Assembly: GCA_949298575.1 (NCBI GenBank)
Contig: CASFXH010000018.1
Location: 1-48,614 of the forward strand
Direction of reading: 5' to 3'
DNA length: 48,614 nucleotides
From: an uncultured Parabacteroides sp.
GTDB taxonomy: Bacteria; Bacteroidota; Bacteroidia; Bacteroidales; Tannerellaceae
How positions within the stretch are numbered: the first letter of the stretch is position 1; every line of letters begins with the position of its first letter. The notes under the pieces are model-generated. The model was given only the letters and a program-made list of their open reading frames with translations, was not told where the DNA came from and made no database searches. Shown here piece by piece: positions 28,413 through 36,819 of the stretch. Both the position numbers and the translations under genes were made by a program.

Positions 28413-30053
28413 ATGGATATGAAAAATATGAACGGTAAAATATCAGGCCTGATTCTCGCGGGCGTCTGCCTCCTCCTGGCCTTGTGGGGGGGCGGAAGGC
28501 CGAGCGGGGAAGAAAAGGCGCGGGCGAAGCGGTGGCTGATCGAATTGAAAGAAAATGACCAGCCTTTCAAACGCTATTCAAACGATTCGATCGCCAACCT
28601 CGCGCTCAATTTTTACGACCGGTATGGCGATTCCCGCGAAAAGGCGCTCGCTTATTATTATGAAGGGCGGGTGAACGCCGATTTGGGGCGGATGAAGGAA
28701 GCCTTGGTCTATTTTCTCCAAGCCGATAGCTACGCGAAGGAAACCGACGACCAGGATTTGATCTTTCGCGTCCTTTCGCGGACAGGGCAGCTTTACATTC
28801 ATCAAGAGATGCCTTATGAGGCTGTGGCGACTTGCCGACAGGCTTTCGACGTCGCCCGCTTGGCGAAAGACAGCGCGAATATGGCGAAGGGGGGGCTGGT
28901 CTTGGCTCGCGCGTATCGGCTTGTGGAAGATTGGCGACTGGCGGATCATTATTATGCCCGGGCGGCCCGGATCGCCAAGCGAATCCAAGATTATCCGACC
29001 CGCGTCCAGTGCGTACAGGAAATTTTATTGGTCTACGCGAATCAAGGTTTTCTCTTGCCTTCAAAAATGCTGACGATGGAAGATTACTTAGGCGACCTGG
29101 CCGCGACCCTGGGCTATGAGAACGACGAGAGCGCTTATCTGGCGATCGGGAATATCTATGAATATTATGGGAAAACGGACAGCGCCCGGGCTTACCTCGA
29201 CCGGGCGATGGCGTCGGCCGACATTTATATCCGGCGCGTCGCGTACAAGGAATTGAGTGATTTCTGGGCGAAAGAAGGCCAGTATCGCGAGGCCGAACGT
29301 CTGGACCAGCTCCACGAAGCCTGCCAGGATTCCATCGCGAGTCATGCCGACAGGCTGGATCTCTACCAGGTCAAACGGGATTTTGAGGCCAACCGGCAAA
29401 CGCTCGCGAAAAAAACGGACCGATTCTGGACGCTGCTGATCGCCGGTATTTCAATGGTCGCGATCATGGCGCTAATCGTCCTGGCTTACTCTTACTTGAA
29501 AAAGAGACAAGCGAACCATCGGCTCGCCCAATCGCTCGACGCCGCGCGAGCCCAAAACCGGCGCTTGGGCCTGGAAGCGCGGGAAAAAGAAGCGCGAGTC
29601 GAACGGTTGGCGATGGAAACGAGGCGAAACAACCGGCTTTTCGAGGAAAGGATCACGACGCTGGAATCGCGCTTAGCCCAATACGAGCGCCACAAGTCGA
29701 AATGGGAAAAGGGGATTGTCGTCCTGAACGAGCTTCGGGAAAATCCGCGTTACGCGTCGAGCGAGGAGCTGGATTATTTGGTCAGCCTGGTCGACGAGAC
29801 CCAGCGCTCGTTCGCGAGCCGCCTGAAAAACGAGCATCCCGCCCTGACCCCAAACGACATTTGGTATTGCTGCCTCATCCGACTGGATTTTTCCCGCCAA
29901 GCCATCGCGAGAATCCTCTGCGTCAACAACGAGAGCGTGAACAAGCAAAAGTATCGCCTCAAAAAACGCTTGCGAGTGAGCTTGCCAAAGAAAAAAGACC
30001 TTGACGAGTACTTGAGGGGGCTCTGGGCTGTCCATCCAAATTTTCATCAATGA
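28413..30053 (+). CDS. TPR protein with transmembrane, coiled-coil and C-terminal HTH-like domains
   Basis: 546 residues. An N-terminal hydrophobic segment (about 11-25) without a cysteine suggests a signal peptide or anchor. TPR-like helices run from about 50 to 310, with 'EKALAYYYEGRVNADLGRMK' as a clear repeat. A transmembrane helix follows near 341-364 ('FWTLLIAGISMVAIMALIVL'), a coiled coil to about 430, then a tail with 'RSFASRLKNEHPALTPNDIW' and 'FSRQAIARILCVNNESVNKQ'. It matches the protein at 25332 in order and in tail motif. It is followed by another beta-propeller lipoprotein, repeating the pair. Confidence 0.72.
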   Translation: MDMKNMNGKISGLILAGVCLLLALWGGGRPSGEEKARAKRWLIELKENDQPFKRYSNDSIANLALNFYDRYGDSREKALAYYYEGRVNADLGRMKEALVYFLQADSYAKETDDQDLIFRVLSRTGQLYIHQEMPYEAVATCRQAFDVARLAKDSANMAKGGLVLARAYRLVEDWRLADHYYARAARIAKRIQDYPTRVQCVQEILLVYANQGFLLPSKMLTMEDYLGDLAATLGYENDESAYLAIGNIYEYYGKTDSARAYLDRAMASADIYIRRVAYKELSDFWAKEGQYREAERLDQLHEACQDSIASHADRLDLYQVKRDFEANRQTLAKKTDRFWTLLIAGISMVAIMALIVLAYSYLKKRQANHRLAQSLDAARAQNRRLGLEAREKEARVERLAMETRRNNRLFEERITTLESRLAQYERHKSKWEKGIVVLNELRENPRYASSEELDYLVSLVDETQRSFASRLKNEHPALTPNDIWYCCLIRLDFSRQAIARILCVNNESVNKQKYRLKKRLRVSLPKKKDLDEYLRGLWAVHPNFHQ

Positions 30054-30187
30054 GACAATCATGATTCTGATAATTAAAAAAATAGAATGAATATTGACAA
30101 GAAAACCGATTGTCTATCGTGATTTCTAGAAATTATGGGCCAAATGGATTTTCTTCGCGATTAATTAACGCATAAAAAAAAGAGACC

Positions 30188-31408
30188 ATGAAACATCTTA
30201 TGTCAATTTCAATTCTATCCGCCGCGACACTATTCGTAAGTTGCGGAAACAAGGACAGCGCGAGAACAGAAAATTTACTTACGGTTGATGTTCTTGAAAG
30301 TTATCCCAAAAAAGAATTCATACTTCAAGATTTATTCGATATAGAATATATCCCCTTGGAAACAAAAGATGAATTCATAACTTATGGGAACTTGCAAGAT
30401 ATTGACAATGAAAATTTGCTTATCAGAAGAGGGAAAAATGAAGGCGATATTTATTTCACGGACAGGAAAGGGCGATACTTGAAAACAATCAATCGACGCG
30501 GACAAGGGAATGAGGAATACATTAGTTCAAATGAAATGTTCTTTGACAAGGAAAATCAAGAATTATATGTGAATGATGCCGCCGCATCACGTATCCAAGT
30601 CTATGATTTGGATGGAAATTATAAGCGAACGCTTAAAAGCCCAGCTGAAACTTATTTTAAGTGGATCGGGAATATGGATGATCAAAATATAATTGTATAC
30701 TGCGAGGCGGCTCTTGATCCTGACGAACAAGGTTATGAAATGGGAAAACGGAAAAAAGGTTTTAAGTTGGTAAATAAACAGGATGGCACAATCACGAGTA
30801 TCCCTACGCCATTCAAAGTATGGAAATCGTCTTCCATTATTCGCGAAACGACACAAGGAAGGGTATATTACGCGATTCAAAATAAATCCATGACACCCAA
30901 TCAGGGAAGCTGGATTATAGATGAGATCTCTTCCGACACGATTTATAGTATCTCATCTCAAAATGGACAAAGACCTATCATAATAAGGAAACCGCCAATT
31001 CAAGACATGGATACGGAGGTCTATCTCTATCTTGGGGTTCAAACAGATCGATATTGTTTCATGCAAACGGTAGACAATCGCTTCGACTTTGAAAAAAACA
31101 CGGGATTCGTAACAACAGAATTAGTCTATGACAAAAGCGAGCGGGAAATTTATGAATATATTGCGCACAATAATGATCTCGTGGATGGAAATCCCATGAA
31201 TCTTGTTAATCAAATCATTTATAATCTCCGAGTCTTCAATAAAAATGATATCGCCTTTACCGCCCGGCTGCACGCGTCAGACTTGATCGAAGCGTATAAA
31301 GAAAATAAGCTAAGAGGACAACTGAAAGAAATCGCCGCGACCCTCGGCGAGGAAGACAATCCGGTCATTATGGTCGCGAAATATAAGAAAAATGGGAGCC
31401 AGGAATAA
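30188..31408 (+). CDS. 6-bladed beta-propeller lipoprotein, AT-rich
   Basis: 406 residues. Signal peptide ends LFVSCG. The mature start 'LTVDVLESYPKKEFILQDLFDIEYIPLETKDEF' parallels the protein at 27199, as does 'IYFTDRKGRYLKTINRRGQG'. Propeller fold predicted by family; ligand unknown. Base composition is strikingly AT-rich (AAA, AAT and ATA codons common) beside GC-rich neighbours, which suggests later arrival or a different selection history. 134 bp separate it from the TPR-HTH gene; that gap has a weak TTTCTTCG box near 30150 and no small gene that I can support. Confidence 0.8.
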   Translation: MKHLMSISILSAATLFVSCGNKDSARTENLLTVDVLESYPKKEFILQDLFDIEYIPLETKDEFITYGNLQDIDNENLLIRRGKNEGDIYFTDRKGRYLKTINRRGQGNEEYISSNEMFFDKENQELYVNDAAASRIQVYDLDGNYKRTLKSPAETYFKWIGNMDDQNIIVYCEAALDPDEQGYEMGKRKKGFKLVNKQDGTITSIPTPFKVWKSSSIIRETTQGRVYYAIQNKSMTPNQGSWIIDEISSDTIYSISSQNGQRPIIIRKPPIQDMDTEVYLYLGVQTDRYCFMQTVDNRFDFEKNTGFVTTELVYDKSEREIYEYIAHNNDLVDGNPMNLVNQIIYNLRVFNKNDIAFTARLHASDLIEAYKENKLRGQLKEIAATLGEEDNPVIMVAKYKKNGSQE

Positions 31409-31446
31409 GAATTTTGAGTTTTATGTTGTAAAACATAACATAAATC

Positions 31447-31478
31447 CTTGACAAGCGTCGCGCGAGCGCTTATCTTCG
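31447..31478 (+). promoter_or_regulatory. Promoter before the palindrome leader and second DUF6261 gene
   Basis: CTTG (31447-31450), 20 bases, TATCTTCG (31471-31478), then CGG. This predicts a long leader of nearly 290 nt that includes all four palindromes. Upstream, 31409-31440 holds an AT-rich hairpin (GTTTTA / TAAAAC) that may end the previous transcript. Confidence 0.6.
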
Positions 31479-31514
31479 CGGTATAAATAGGTGTAGATTT
31501 TTTATGATAGTGAT

Positions 31515-31649
31515 TTAGCCGGCGTCTTTTTATCCATCGAATAATTTCACAATCCTTAGCCGGCTAATCACTATTTAAAAATGAAGAAGATGAGCTTTAG
31601 GCGGCTAAACAATATTCCCGTGACGCGGAAATGACATTTAGCCGGCTAA
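31515..31649 (+). repeat. Four palindromes at exact 41-bp spacing
   Basis: TTAGCCGGCTAA or a close variant begins at 31515 (TTAGCCGGC, half only), 31556 (perfect), 31597 (TTAGGCGGCTAA) and 31638 (perfect). Each step is 41 bp, close to four helical turns. The 29-bp intervals differ, though bases next to sites 3 and 4 resemble each other (ATGA before, CTAAA or CTAAAT after). It could be phased operators or a decayed 41-bp tandem repeat. Confidence 0.8.
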
Positions 31650-31738
31650 ATAATAAAAAGCGGGAGAAGCGACCGGGATTCCGGGCACCGGGACAAGGTC
31701 GGCGGAAATCGCGAGTATCAAAAACGAGAATTTTATGA
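31581..31738 (+). other. Two coupled short reading frames in the leader
   Basis: ATG 31581 to TGA 31634 encodes 17 residues (MKKMSFRRLNNIPVTRK). Its stop overlaps ATG 31631, which opens a 35-residue basic frame to 31738 (MTFSRLNNKK...). Both contain F-x-R-L-N-N because they read through the palindrome. They may be leader peptides, remnants of a DUF6261 N-terminus, or chance. Confidence 0.2.
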
Positions 31739-31773
31739 ATTTAAAAATAAACTGATTTTAAAAATTTAAGCGT

Positions 31774-32622
31774 ATGAGAAGCATTACGTTTGTTCAAGCC
31801 ATCGGATTGGCGAAATTATCCGGTACGGAGTATTTGAACCTGATGGTCAGGCTCAAGAAATTGATAGAGAAGGCGACCATCAGCGAAGTGGGCCTCACGG
31901 AAGCGGAATTCGAGGAATTCACGGACTACGTGAACGCCTTGCAACAACGCGTGAACCACAACATGTCGAGCGCGCTGACAGATTCCCTCTCGCAATGCAA
32001 CAAGAATCGGAACGCCGTGCTTTCCGTCCTCTTCTTCAATGTCAAGAATGGGATCGAGCTGCCCATTCCCGAGCAGGCGAAAGCCGCTAAGGAATTGGAC
32101 CAGCTAATCAGTCCTTACTATAAAATTACAAATATCCCTGATCAACAAAAAACCATTAAAATCAACGGGCTTCTACTGGACCTGAGCGGGGAGGCGGCTC
32201 AAGCCAACCTGACTACGATGAATTTGCTCGTGCTCACCCAAAAGCTGGAGGCGCTCAACGAGGAGTTCTCCGAGCTGACCGATGAGCGGACCAAGGAAGT
32301 GGAACTTTACACGCCGGAGACGATCATCGAGCTGCGCAAGTGCATCGATCCGCTCTATTCGGCGATCACGGCCATCGCCCAGTCCAAAAACATCATCGAG
32401 CCGACAGACAAATCAAAGGAATTCATCACGTTGCTCAACGCGACGATCAAGGAAATCAACAAACTCTATAATATCCGGACGGGTCACCAGAAAAAAGAGG
32501 ACCAAGAGACGACCATCCCCGGCTCGGACACCGACAAGCCCTCGACCGAGGAGCCTAGCGAGCCGGAGACGCCTCAACCGGGCGTGGACAACGACGGGGA
32601 CGGATCGCCGGAAGTCGTATAA
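31774..32622 (+). CDS. DUF6261 family protein
   Basis: 282 residues, soluble, mostly helical. It matches the protein at 10940 in 'TIKINGLLLDLSGEAAQANL', 'LTQKLEALNEEFSELTDER' and 'AIAQSKNIIEPTDKSKEFIT', with 'INKLYNIR' at the end of the conserved part. The C-terminal ~40 residues are acidic and proline-rich, ending 'GVDNDGDGSPEVV', unlike the basic tail of its paralogue. Function unknown. Its leader carries the 41-bp-spaced palindromes, and the next gene is 17 bp away. Confidence 0.75.
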   Translation: MRSITFVQAIGLAKLSGTEYLNLMVRLKKLIEKATISEVGLTEAEFEEFTDYVNALQQRVNHNMSSALTDSLSQCNKNRNAVLSVLFFNVKNGIELPIPEQAKAAKELDQLISPYYKITNIPDQQKTIKINGLLLDLSGEAAQANLTTMNLLVLTQKLEALNEEFSELTDERTKEVELYTPETIIELRKCIDPLYSAITAIAQSKNIIEPTDKSKEFITLLNATIKEINKLYNIRTGHQKKEDQETTIPGSDTDKPSTEEPSEPETPQPGVDNDGDGSPEVV

Positions 32623-32639
32623 TATAACGTATAAGAAAA

Positions 32640-33629
32640 ATGAGACAGTTCATCATACTCGCGCTCGGGCTGGCCCTGCTGGCCGGCTGCGGGCAAGTCC
32701 AGGAAGGATACCGGATCGAAGGGTCCGTGAAAGGGCAGACGGAAGGGCAGGTTTATCTTAAGCTGTTCCGCAACAAGATGTATTTCAATGTCGACACCGC
32801 CGAGATCGTCGATGGGCGGTTCACGTTCGAGGGCGAGGTGGAGCAACCGCTGCTCTACGCCCTTTCGACGGACCAGATGGCGTCGTCGGTGCAGCTTTTC
32901 TTGGAAAACAAGACGTTGCCCGTGACGCTTGACACGAAGGAGAAGACTGTCGCGGTGACGGGATCGGTCGTCAACGACATTTTCCTCTCCAACGCCGACC
33001 GGGTTCACGCGGAAGGCTTCAGCATCGACAGTCTCGTGACGGCGCATCCGGATTCGCCCGCCGCCGCCTTCTATCTCTACCGGTATTTCACCTACCAATT
33101 GCCGCTGGAGGAACTCAAGGCGACTCGCGCGAAGCTCTCGCCCGCCTTGTCGGCAAGTCCTTACGTCGGCGACTTGGACAAGATCATCTCGAAACTGGAA
33201 AATATCCAAATCGGGAAGCCGGCGCCCGACTTTTCGCTACCCGACACGCTGGGGAACACCGTCCGGCTGGCCGATTTCCGCGGGAAATACGTCCTGATTG
33301 ACTTCTGGGCGGGTTGGTGCCCCCATTGCCGGAAGGAAAATCCCAACGTGGTGGCTGCGTACGAGAAATTCAAGGCGCGGAATTTCACCGTCGTGGGCGT
33401 TTCCCTCGATCGCGACCGGAAAACTTGGACGAAGGCGATCGTCGCCGACAAGCTGCCCTGGACACAGGTGTCCGACCTCAAATATTGGGATTCCGAGATC
33501 CCCGAACTGTATGGCATCCGGGCGATCCCGGCCAACGTGCTGATCGATCCGGAGGGCGTGATCGTGGCGAAGGATCTTCGCGAGGCGGCTTTGCATGAGG
33601 CGCTGGAAAAAACTTTACCCCAAAAATGA
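32640..33629 (+). CDS. TlpA-like thioredoxin lipoprotein
   Basis: 329 residues. Lipoprotein signal ends LLAGCG. An N-terminal DUF4369-like domain (about 25-120) precedes a thioredoxin fold with 'DFWAGWCPHCRKENPNVV' (C227 and C230) and the cis-proline region 'RAIPANVLIDPEG'. CPHC is the DsbA-type active-site pair, while the other TlpA-like protein here has CPPC. It likely reduces or oxidises thiols at the envelope. The next gene overlaps its stop (ATGA), and CcsBA lies further on, so a role in cytochrome c maturation is possible. Confidence 0.9.
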   Translation: MRQFIILALGLALLAGCGQVQEGYRIEGSVKGQTEGQVYLKLFRNKMYFNVDTAEIVDGRFTFEGEVEQPLLYALSTDQMASSVQLFLENKTLPVTLDTKEKTVAVTGSVVNDIFLSNADRVHAEGFSIDSLVTAHPDSPAAAFYLYRYFTYQLPLEELKATRAKLSPALSASPYVGDLDKIISKLENIQIGKPAPDFSLPDTLGNTVRLADFRGKYVLIDFWAGWCPHCRKENPNVVAAYEKFKARNFTVVGVSLDRDRKTWTKAIVADKLPWTQVSDLKYWDSEIPELYGIRAIPANVLIDPEGVIVAKDLREAALHEALEKTLPQK

Positions 33630-34282
33630 AACAAGAAAAATTCCTTTTCATAATGTCTACTTTTTTACGGGTATGGCGAGCGGGCGCGTGGACGAGAGTC
33701 GTGGCGCTTGCCGCCATTTGCCTTTTGTCCGGGCCGACAGTCGCCGCCCGCGGCTTCGACATCATCCCGCGCGCCGGCCTGACGATGGCCTCGATGAGTA
33801 AAATTGACGGGGGCTATGGCTATTCCAAACTGGCTCCCGGGGCGAGCGTGGGCGTGGCCTTCGAATTCCCCTCCACGAGTTACCTCTCCTTCGAGCCGGG
33901 CATCGCTTTCTCGATGCAGGGAGGGCGCGCCGAGGGCGGGAGCGACTTTCGGATGAATTACCTCGAGGTTCCGATCAACGCGAAAATCTATCTCTACAAA
34001 GGACTGCACCTTTTGGTGGGCCCGCAGGTGAGTTTCAAGCTCTACGAAGGGTCGGACGGGGAGAAGCACGTGGAAAACCTGTGCCGGACGGTGGATTTGG
34101 GCGTCGACGCGGGGATTGGCTACCAATTCGAAAAGGGATTCAACGTCACGCTGAGCTATTACAACGGCGTGATCAACGCGTTGGAGGACGTTTACGCCAT
34201 TTCCGAGGACCAGGTGGATGAGATGAAGAAACTTTCTTCCTATAATCGGTATTTGCGAGTGTCGATCGGCTGGCGGTTTTAG
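33626..34282 (+). CDS. Small outer-membrane beta-barrel protein (PorT-like)
   Basis: 218 residues. The N-terminal signal ends near VAARG, followed by alternating strands of an eight-stranded barrel: 'FDIIPRAGLTMASM', 'GASVGVAFEF', 'SYLSFEPGIAFSMQGG', 'MNYLEVPINAKIYLYKGLHLLVGPQVSF', 'VDLGVDAGIGYQF' and a closing 'YLRVSIGWRF'. The terminal aromatic residue is typical for outer-membrane proteins. Function unknown. It overlaps the thioredoxin gene by 4 bp and sits 3 bp before ccsBA. An ATG at 33653 would give a shorter signal and cannot be excluded. Confidence 0.83.
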   Translation: MKQEKFLFIMSTFLRVWRAGAWTRVVALAAICLLSGPTVAARGFDIIPRAGLTMASMSKIDGGYGYSKLAPGASVGVAFEFPSTSYLSFEPGIAFSMQGGRAEGGSDFRMNYLEVPINAKIYLYKGLHLLVGPQVSFKLYEGSDGEKHVENLCRTVDLGVDAGIGYQFEKGFNVTLSYYNGVINALEDVYAISEDQVDEMKKLSSYNRYLRVSIGWRF

Positions 34283-34285
34283 GGT

Positions 34286-36724
34286 ATGCGGAATTATTTT
34301 GAGAAAACGATGAGGTCGACGGTCGCTTCGATCGTCATGCTGGGGATCTACGCCGCCGGGCTGGCGGTGGCGACGCTGATCGAGAAGTATTATGGCACGC
34401 CGACGGCGAAGGCTTGGGTCTACTACTCGCCGCTGTTCGCGTTGCTGCAATTCCTGATGGTCGTGAACTTCCTGGCCGTGGCCCGCCGGCTTCATCTTTT
34501 CCATCGGAAGAAGTGGGGATTCGCCTTGACGCATCTCGCGCTGATGGTGATCCTTCTCGGGGCGCTGGTCTCGCATATTTTCGCGATCGATGGTTACGTC
34601 CACATCCGCGAGGGCCAATCGACGCGCGAATTGATTATCCAAACGGAGCGAGAAAGCTATACGCGCGAGCTGCCTTTCGAGGTCGAGCTGGTGAAATTCA
34701 CGCTGAAGCGCTACCCGGGCTCGACGAGCCCCTCGTCGTATGAAAGCGATCTGGTGATCCATGTCGACGGCGCTTCCCGGCGGGCGAAAGTATTTATGAA
34801 TAACGTGCTCGACGTGAAAGGGTACCGTTTTTTCCAATCGTCTTATGACCCCGACGAGCGGGGGACCGTCCTGTCGGTGAGCAAGGATGTCGCCGGGCGG
34901 ACGATCACTTACCTGGGCTACGCGATGCTTTTAGCCGGTCTGCTGGGGTGTCTTTTCGGCTCCCACTCCCGCTTCGCGACCTTGCGGCGACAGTTGAGGG
35001 CGGTAGACAATTGGCGTTGGGCCTTGATCCCCCTCGCGCTCCTTTCCGTGGGAAATCTATCCGCCCAGCCCGCTGATGAAAACAAGGTTTATGAAGCCCT
35101 CCAGACGCATACCGTCAGCCTGGGACACGCCGAGGCGTTTGGCCGCCTGCCCGTGCTTTCCCCGCAAGGGAGGATCTATCCGGCCAACAGTTTCGCTTCC
35201 GAAATCCTGCGGAAACTCCACAAGGACGATCATTTCGGGACGCTCGACGCCGACCAGTTCCTCCTGAGCCTGCTCGCCCTTCCGGAGATGTGGATCCGCG
35301 TGCCCCTCATCCACCAGGATAACGCCGAGATCGCGAGTCGTTACCAGCTGCGAAAAGACTATTGCGCCTTCCTGGAACTCTTCGACAGCCGCACGGGCGC
35401 CTATCGCCTGGGCCCGGACGTGGCCGCCGCTTACCAAAAAAGCCCTCGCGAGCGCACCAACTTCGATAAAGACCTGATGAAACTAGACGAGCGGGCCAAC
35501 ATATTCAACCAGCTGGTCAATCGGCAGATGCCCCGTATTTTTCCCCTGAAAGACGACCCCGGGCAGTCGTGGTACGCTCCGGGCGACGATCTATCCGCCT
35601 TTTCGGGAGAAGATTCCCTTTTCGTCGCCCAAGCCTTCACGTGGTACCTCACCGAAATCCGTCAAGCCCTGAACAGCCAGGACTGGCGTAAAGCCGACGA
35701 GATTTTGGAGATGATCCGCGTCTATCAGGAAAAGCGGAGCTCGGCGGGGGCCATCCAGCCGCGAAAGCTGGAGATGGAGATTTTGTATAATAAGCTGGGG
35801 ATATTCGCGACCTGTCGGGTGGGCTATCTGGCCTTCGGAGGGTGCTTGCTGGGGCTCGCCGTCGCGGCGCTCCTTGTCCATCGGAAGCGATGGATAAGGG
35901 GGGGGATGATCCTGCTGTCCGGTTGCCTCGCGGCCATTTTCCTTTATCATATGTATGGAATGGGCCTCAGGTGGTATATCGGGGGCTACGCGCCTTGGAG
36001 CAATTCCTACGAGACGATGGTCTACGTGGCGTGGGCGACGGTTTTGGGCGGATTCTTGTTTCTCCGGCGTAGCCCGATCACTTTAGCCTTGGCTTCGCTC
36101 TTTGGCGGAGTCATCCTCTTCGTCTCCGGGCTGAATTGGATGGATCCGGAAATAAATCCCCTTGTCCCGGTGCTGAAATCCCCTTGGTTGATGTTTCATG
36201 TGGCCGTGATCGTCGCCGCCTACGGTCTCTTCGGCGTCGCGACCTTGCTGGGCATCACGAACCTCTGCCTGATGTCGGCGACTACTCCCAAGAGCGCTCC
36301 CCGCCTCTCCCACCACGTCACCGAGCTGACCCTGATCACCGAGATGGCTCTCTGGATCGGCCTGGCCCTCATGAGCGTCGGGACTTTCTTAGGCGCCATC
36401 TGGGCAAATGTCTCCTGGGGCCGCTACTGGGGTTGGGATCCCAAGGAGACTTGGGCCTTGATCACGATGGTAGTCTACGCGATCGTCTTGCACTTGCGCC
36501 TGGTCCCGCGATGGCACACCAACTGGTCGTTCAATTTCCTGACCGTCATTGCCTTCTCGACAGTATTAATGACCTTTTTCGGCGTGAATTATTTCCTGAG
36601 CGGCATGCATTCGTATGGTGAGAACGATCAAATCCACTGGTTGTTCGGATACCTTTGTGGTATCTTGGTATTCATCCTCCTTTTGGGCGGAATCGCGAGA
36701 AGTCGCGCGAATGACGGGAAATAA
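34286..36724 (+). CDS. ccsA: Fused cytochrome c synthetase CcsBA (ResB/ResC)
   Basis: 812 residues. The N-terminal part has several membrane helices plus a periplasmic ResB/CcsB-like section ('GYVHIREGQSTRELIIQTER', 'YRFFQSSYDPDE'). A long extracytoplasmic linker (about 250-500) follows, then the CcsA half with multiple helices and the haem-handling WWD motif 'WGRYWGWDPKETWAL' near residue 711. It moves haem and attaches it to apocytochrome c (system II). Fusion of CcsB and CcsA is common in Bacteroidetes and epsilonproteobacteria. Histidines likely to ligate haem are visible near 'HVTELTL' and 'LHLRLVPRWHTN'. Confidence 0.92.
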   Translation: MRNYFEKTMRSTVASIVMLGIYAAGLAVATLIEKYYGTPTAKAWVYYSPLFALLQFLMVVNFLAVARRLHLFHRKKWGFALTHLALMVILLGALVSHIFAIDGYVHIREGQSTRELIIQTERESYTRELPFEVELVKFTLKRYPGSTSPSSYESDLVIHVDGASRRAKVFMNNVLDVKGYRFFQSSYDPDERGTVLSVSKDVAGRTITYLGYAMLLAGLLGCLFGSHSRFATLRRQLRAVDNWRWALIPLALLSVGNLSAQPADENKVYEALQTHTVSLGHAEAFGRLPVLSPQGRIYPANSFASEILRKLHKDDHFGTLDADQFLLSLLALPEMWIRVPLIHQDNAEIASRYQLRKDYCAFLELFDSRTGAYRLGPDVAAAYQKSPRERTNFDKDLMKLDERANIFNQLVNRQMPRIFPLKDDPGQSWYAPGDDLSAFSGEDSLFVAQAFTWYLTEIRQALNSQDWRKADEILEMIRVYQEKRSSAGAIQPRKLEMEILYNKLGIFATCRVGYLAFGGCLLGLAVAALLVHRKRWIRGGMILLSGCLAAIFLYHMYGMGLRWYIGGYAPWSNSYETMVYVAWATVLGGFLFLRRSPITLALASLFGGVILFVSGLNWMDPEINPLVPVLKSPWLMFHVAVIVAAYGLFGVATLLGITNLCLMSATTPKSAPRLSHHVTELTLITEMALWIGLALMSVGTFLGAIWANVSWGRYWGWDPKETWALITMVVYAIVLHLRLVPRWHTNWSFNFLTVIAFSTVLMTFFGVNYFLSGMHSYGENDQIHWLFGYLCGILVFILLLGGIARSRANDGK

Positions 36725-36736
36725 CGGCAAATCATC

Positions 36737-36767
36737 TTTCCGCATTCAAGAAAAAAACCTATATTCG
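36737..36767 (+). promoter_or_regulatory. Promoter for the PPi-phosphofructokinase gene
   Basis: TTTC (36737-36740), 19 bases, TATATTCG (36760-36767) followed by CG. A small hairpin CCTAA/TTAGG (36773-36788) lies at the expected transcript start. Confidence 0.6.
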
Positions 36768-36819
36768 CGTTGCCTAAACGAAATTAGGAATCAGATATTT
36801 AAACACATAAAAGAAAAAC

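Noticed and set aside
31515-31649. CRISPR array
   Set aside because: Repeats are only 12 bp, four in number, with partial similarity in spacers, and no cas genes are in the window.
30054-31773. Small secreted peptide genes (NVEALA or other peptide precursors) beside the beta-propeller lipoproteins
   Set aside because: Such peptides often accompany these lipoproteins in Bacteroidales, but the gaps 30054-30187 and 31409-31773 contain only very short frames with no leader-peptide pattern.
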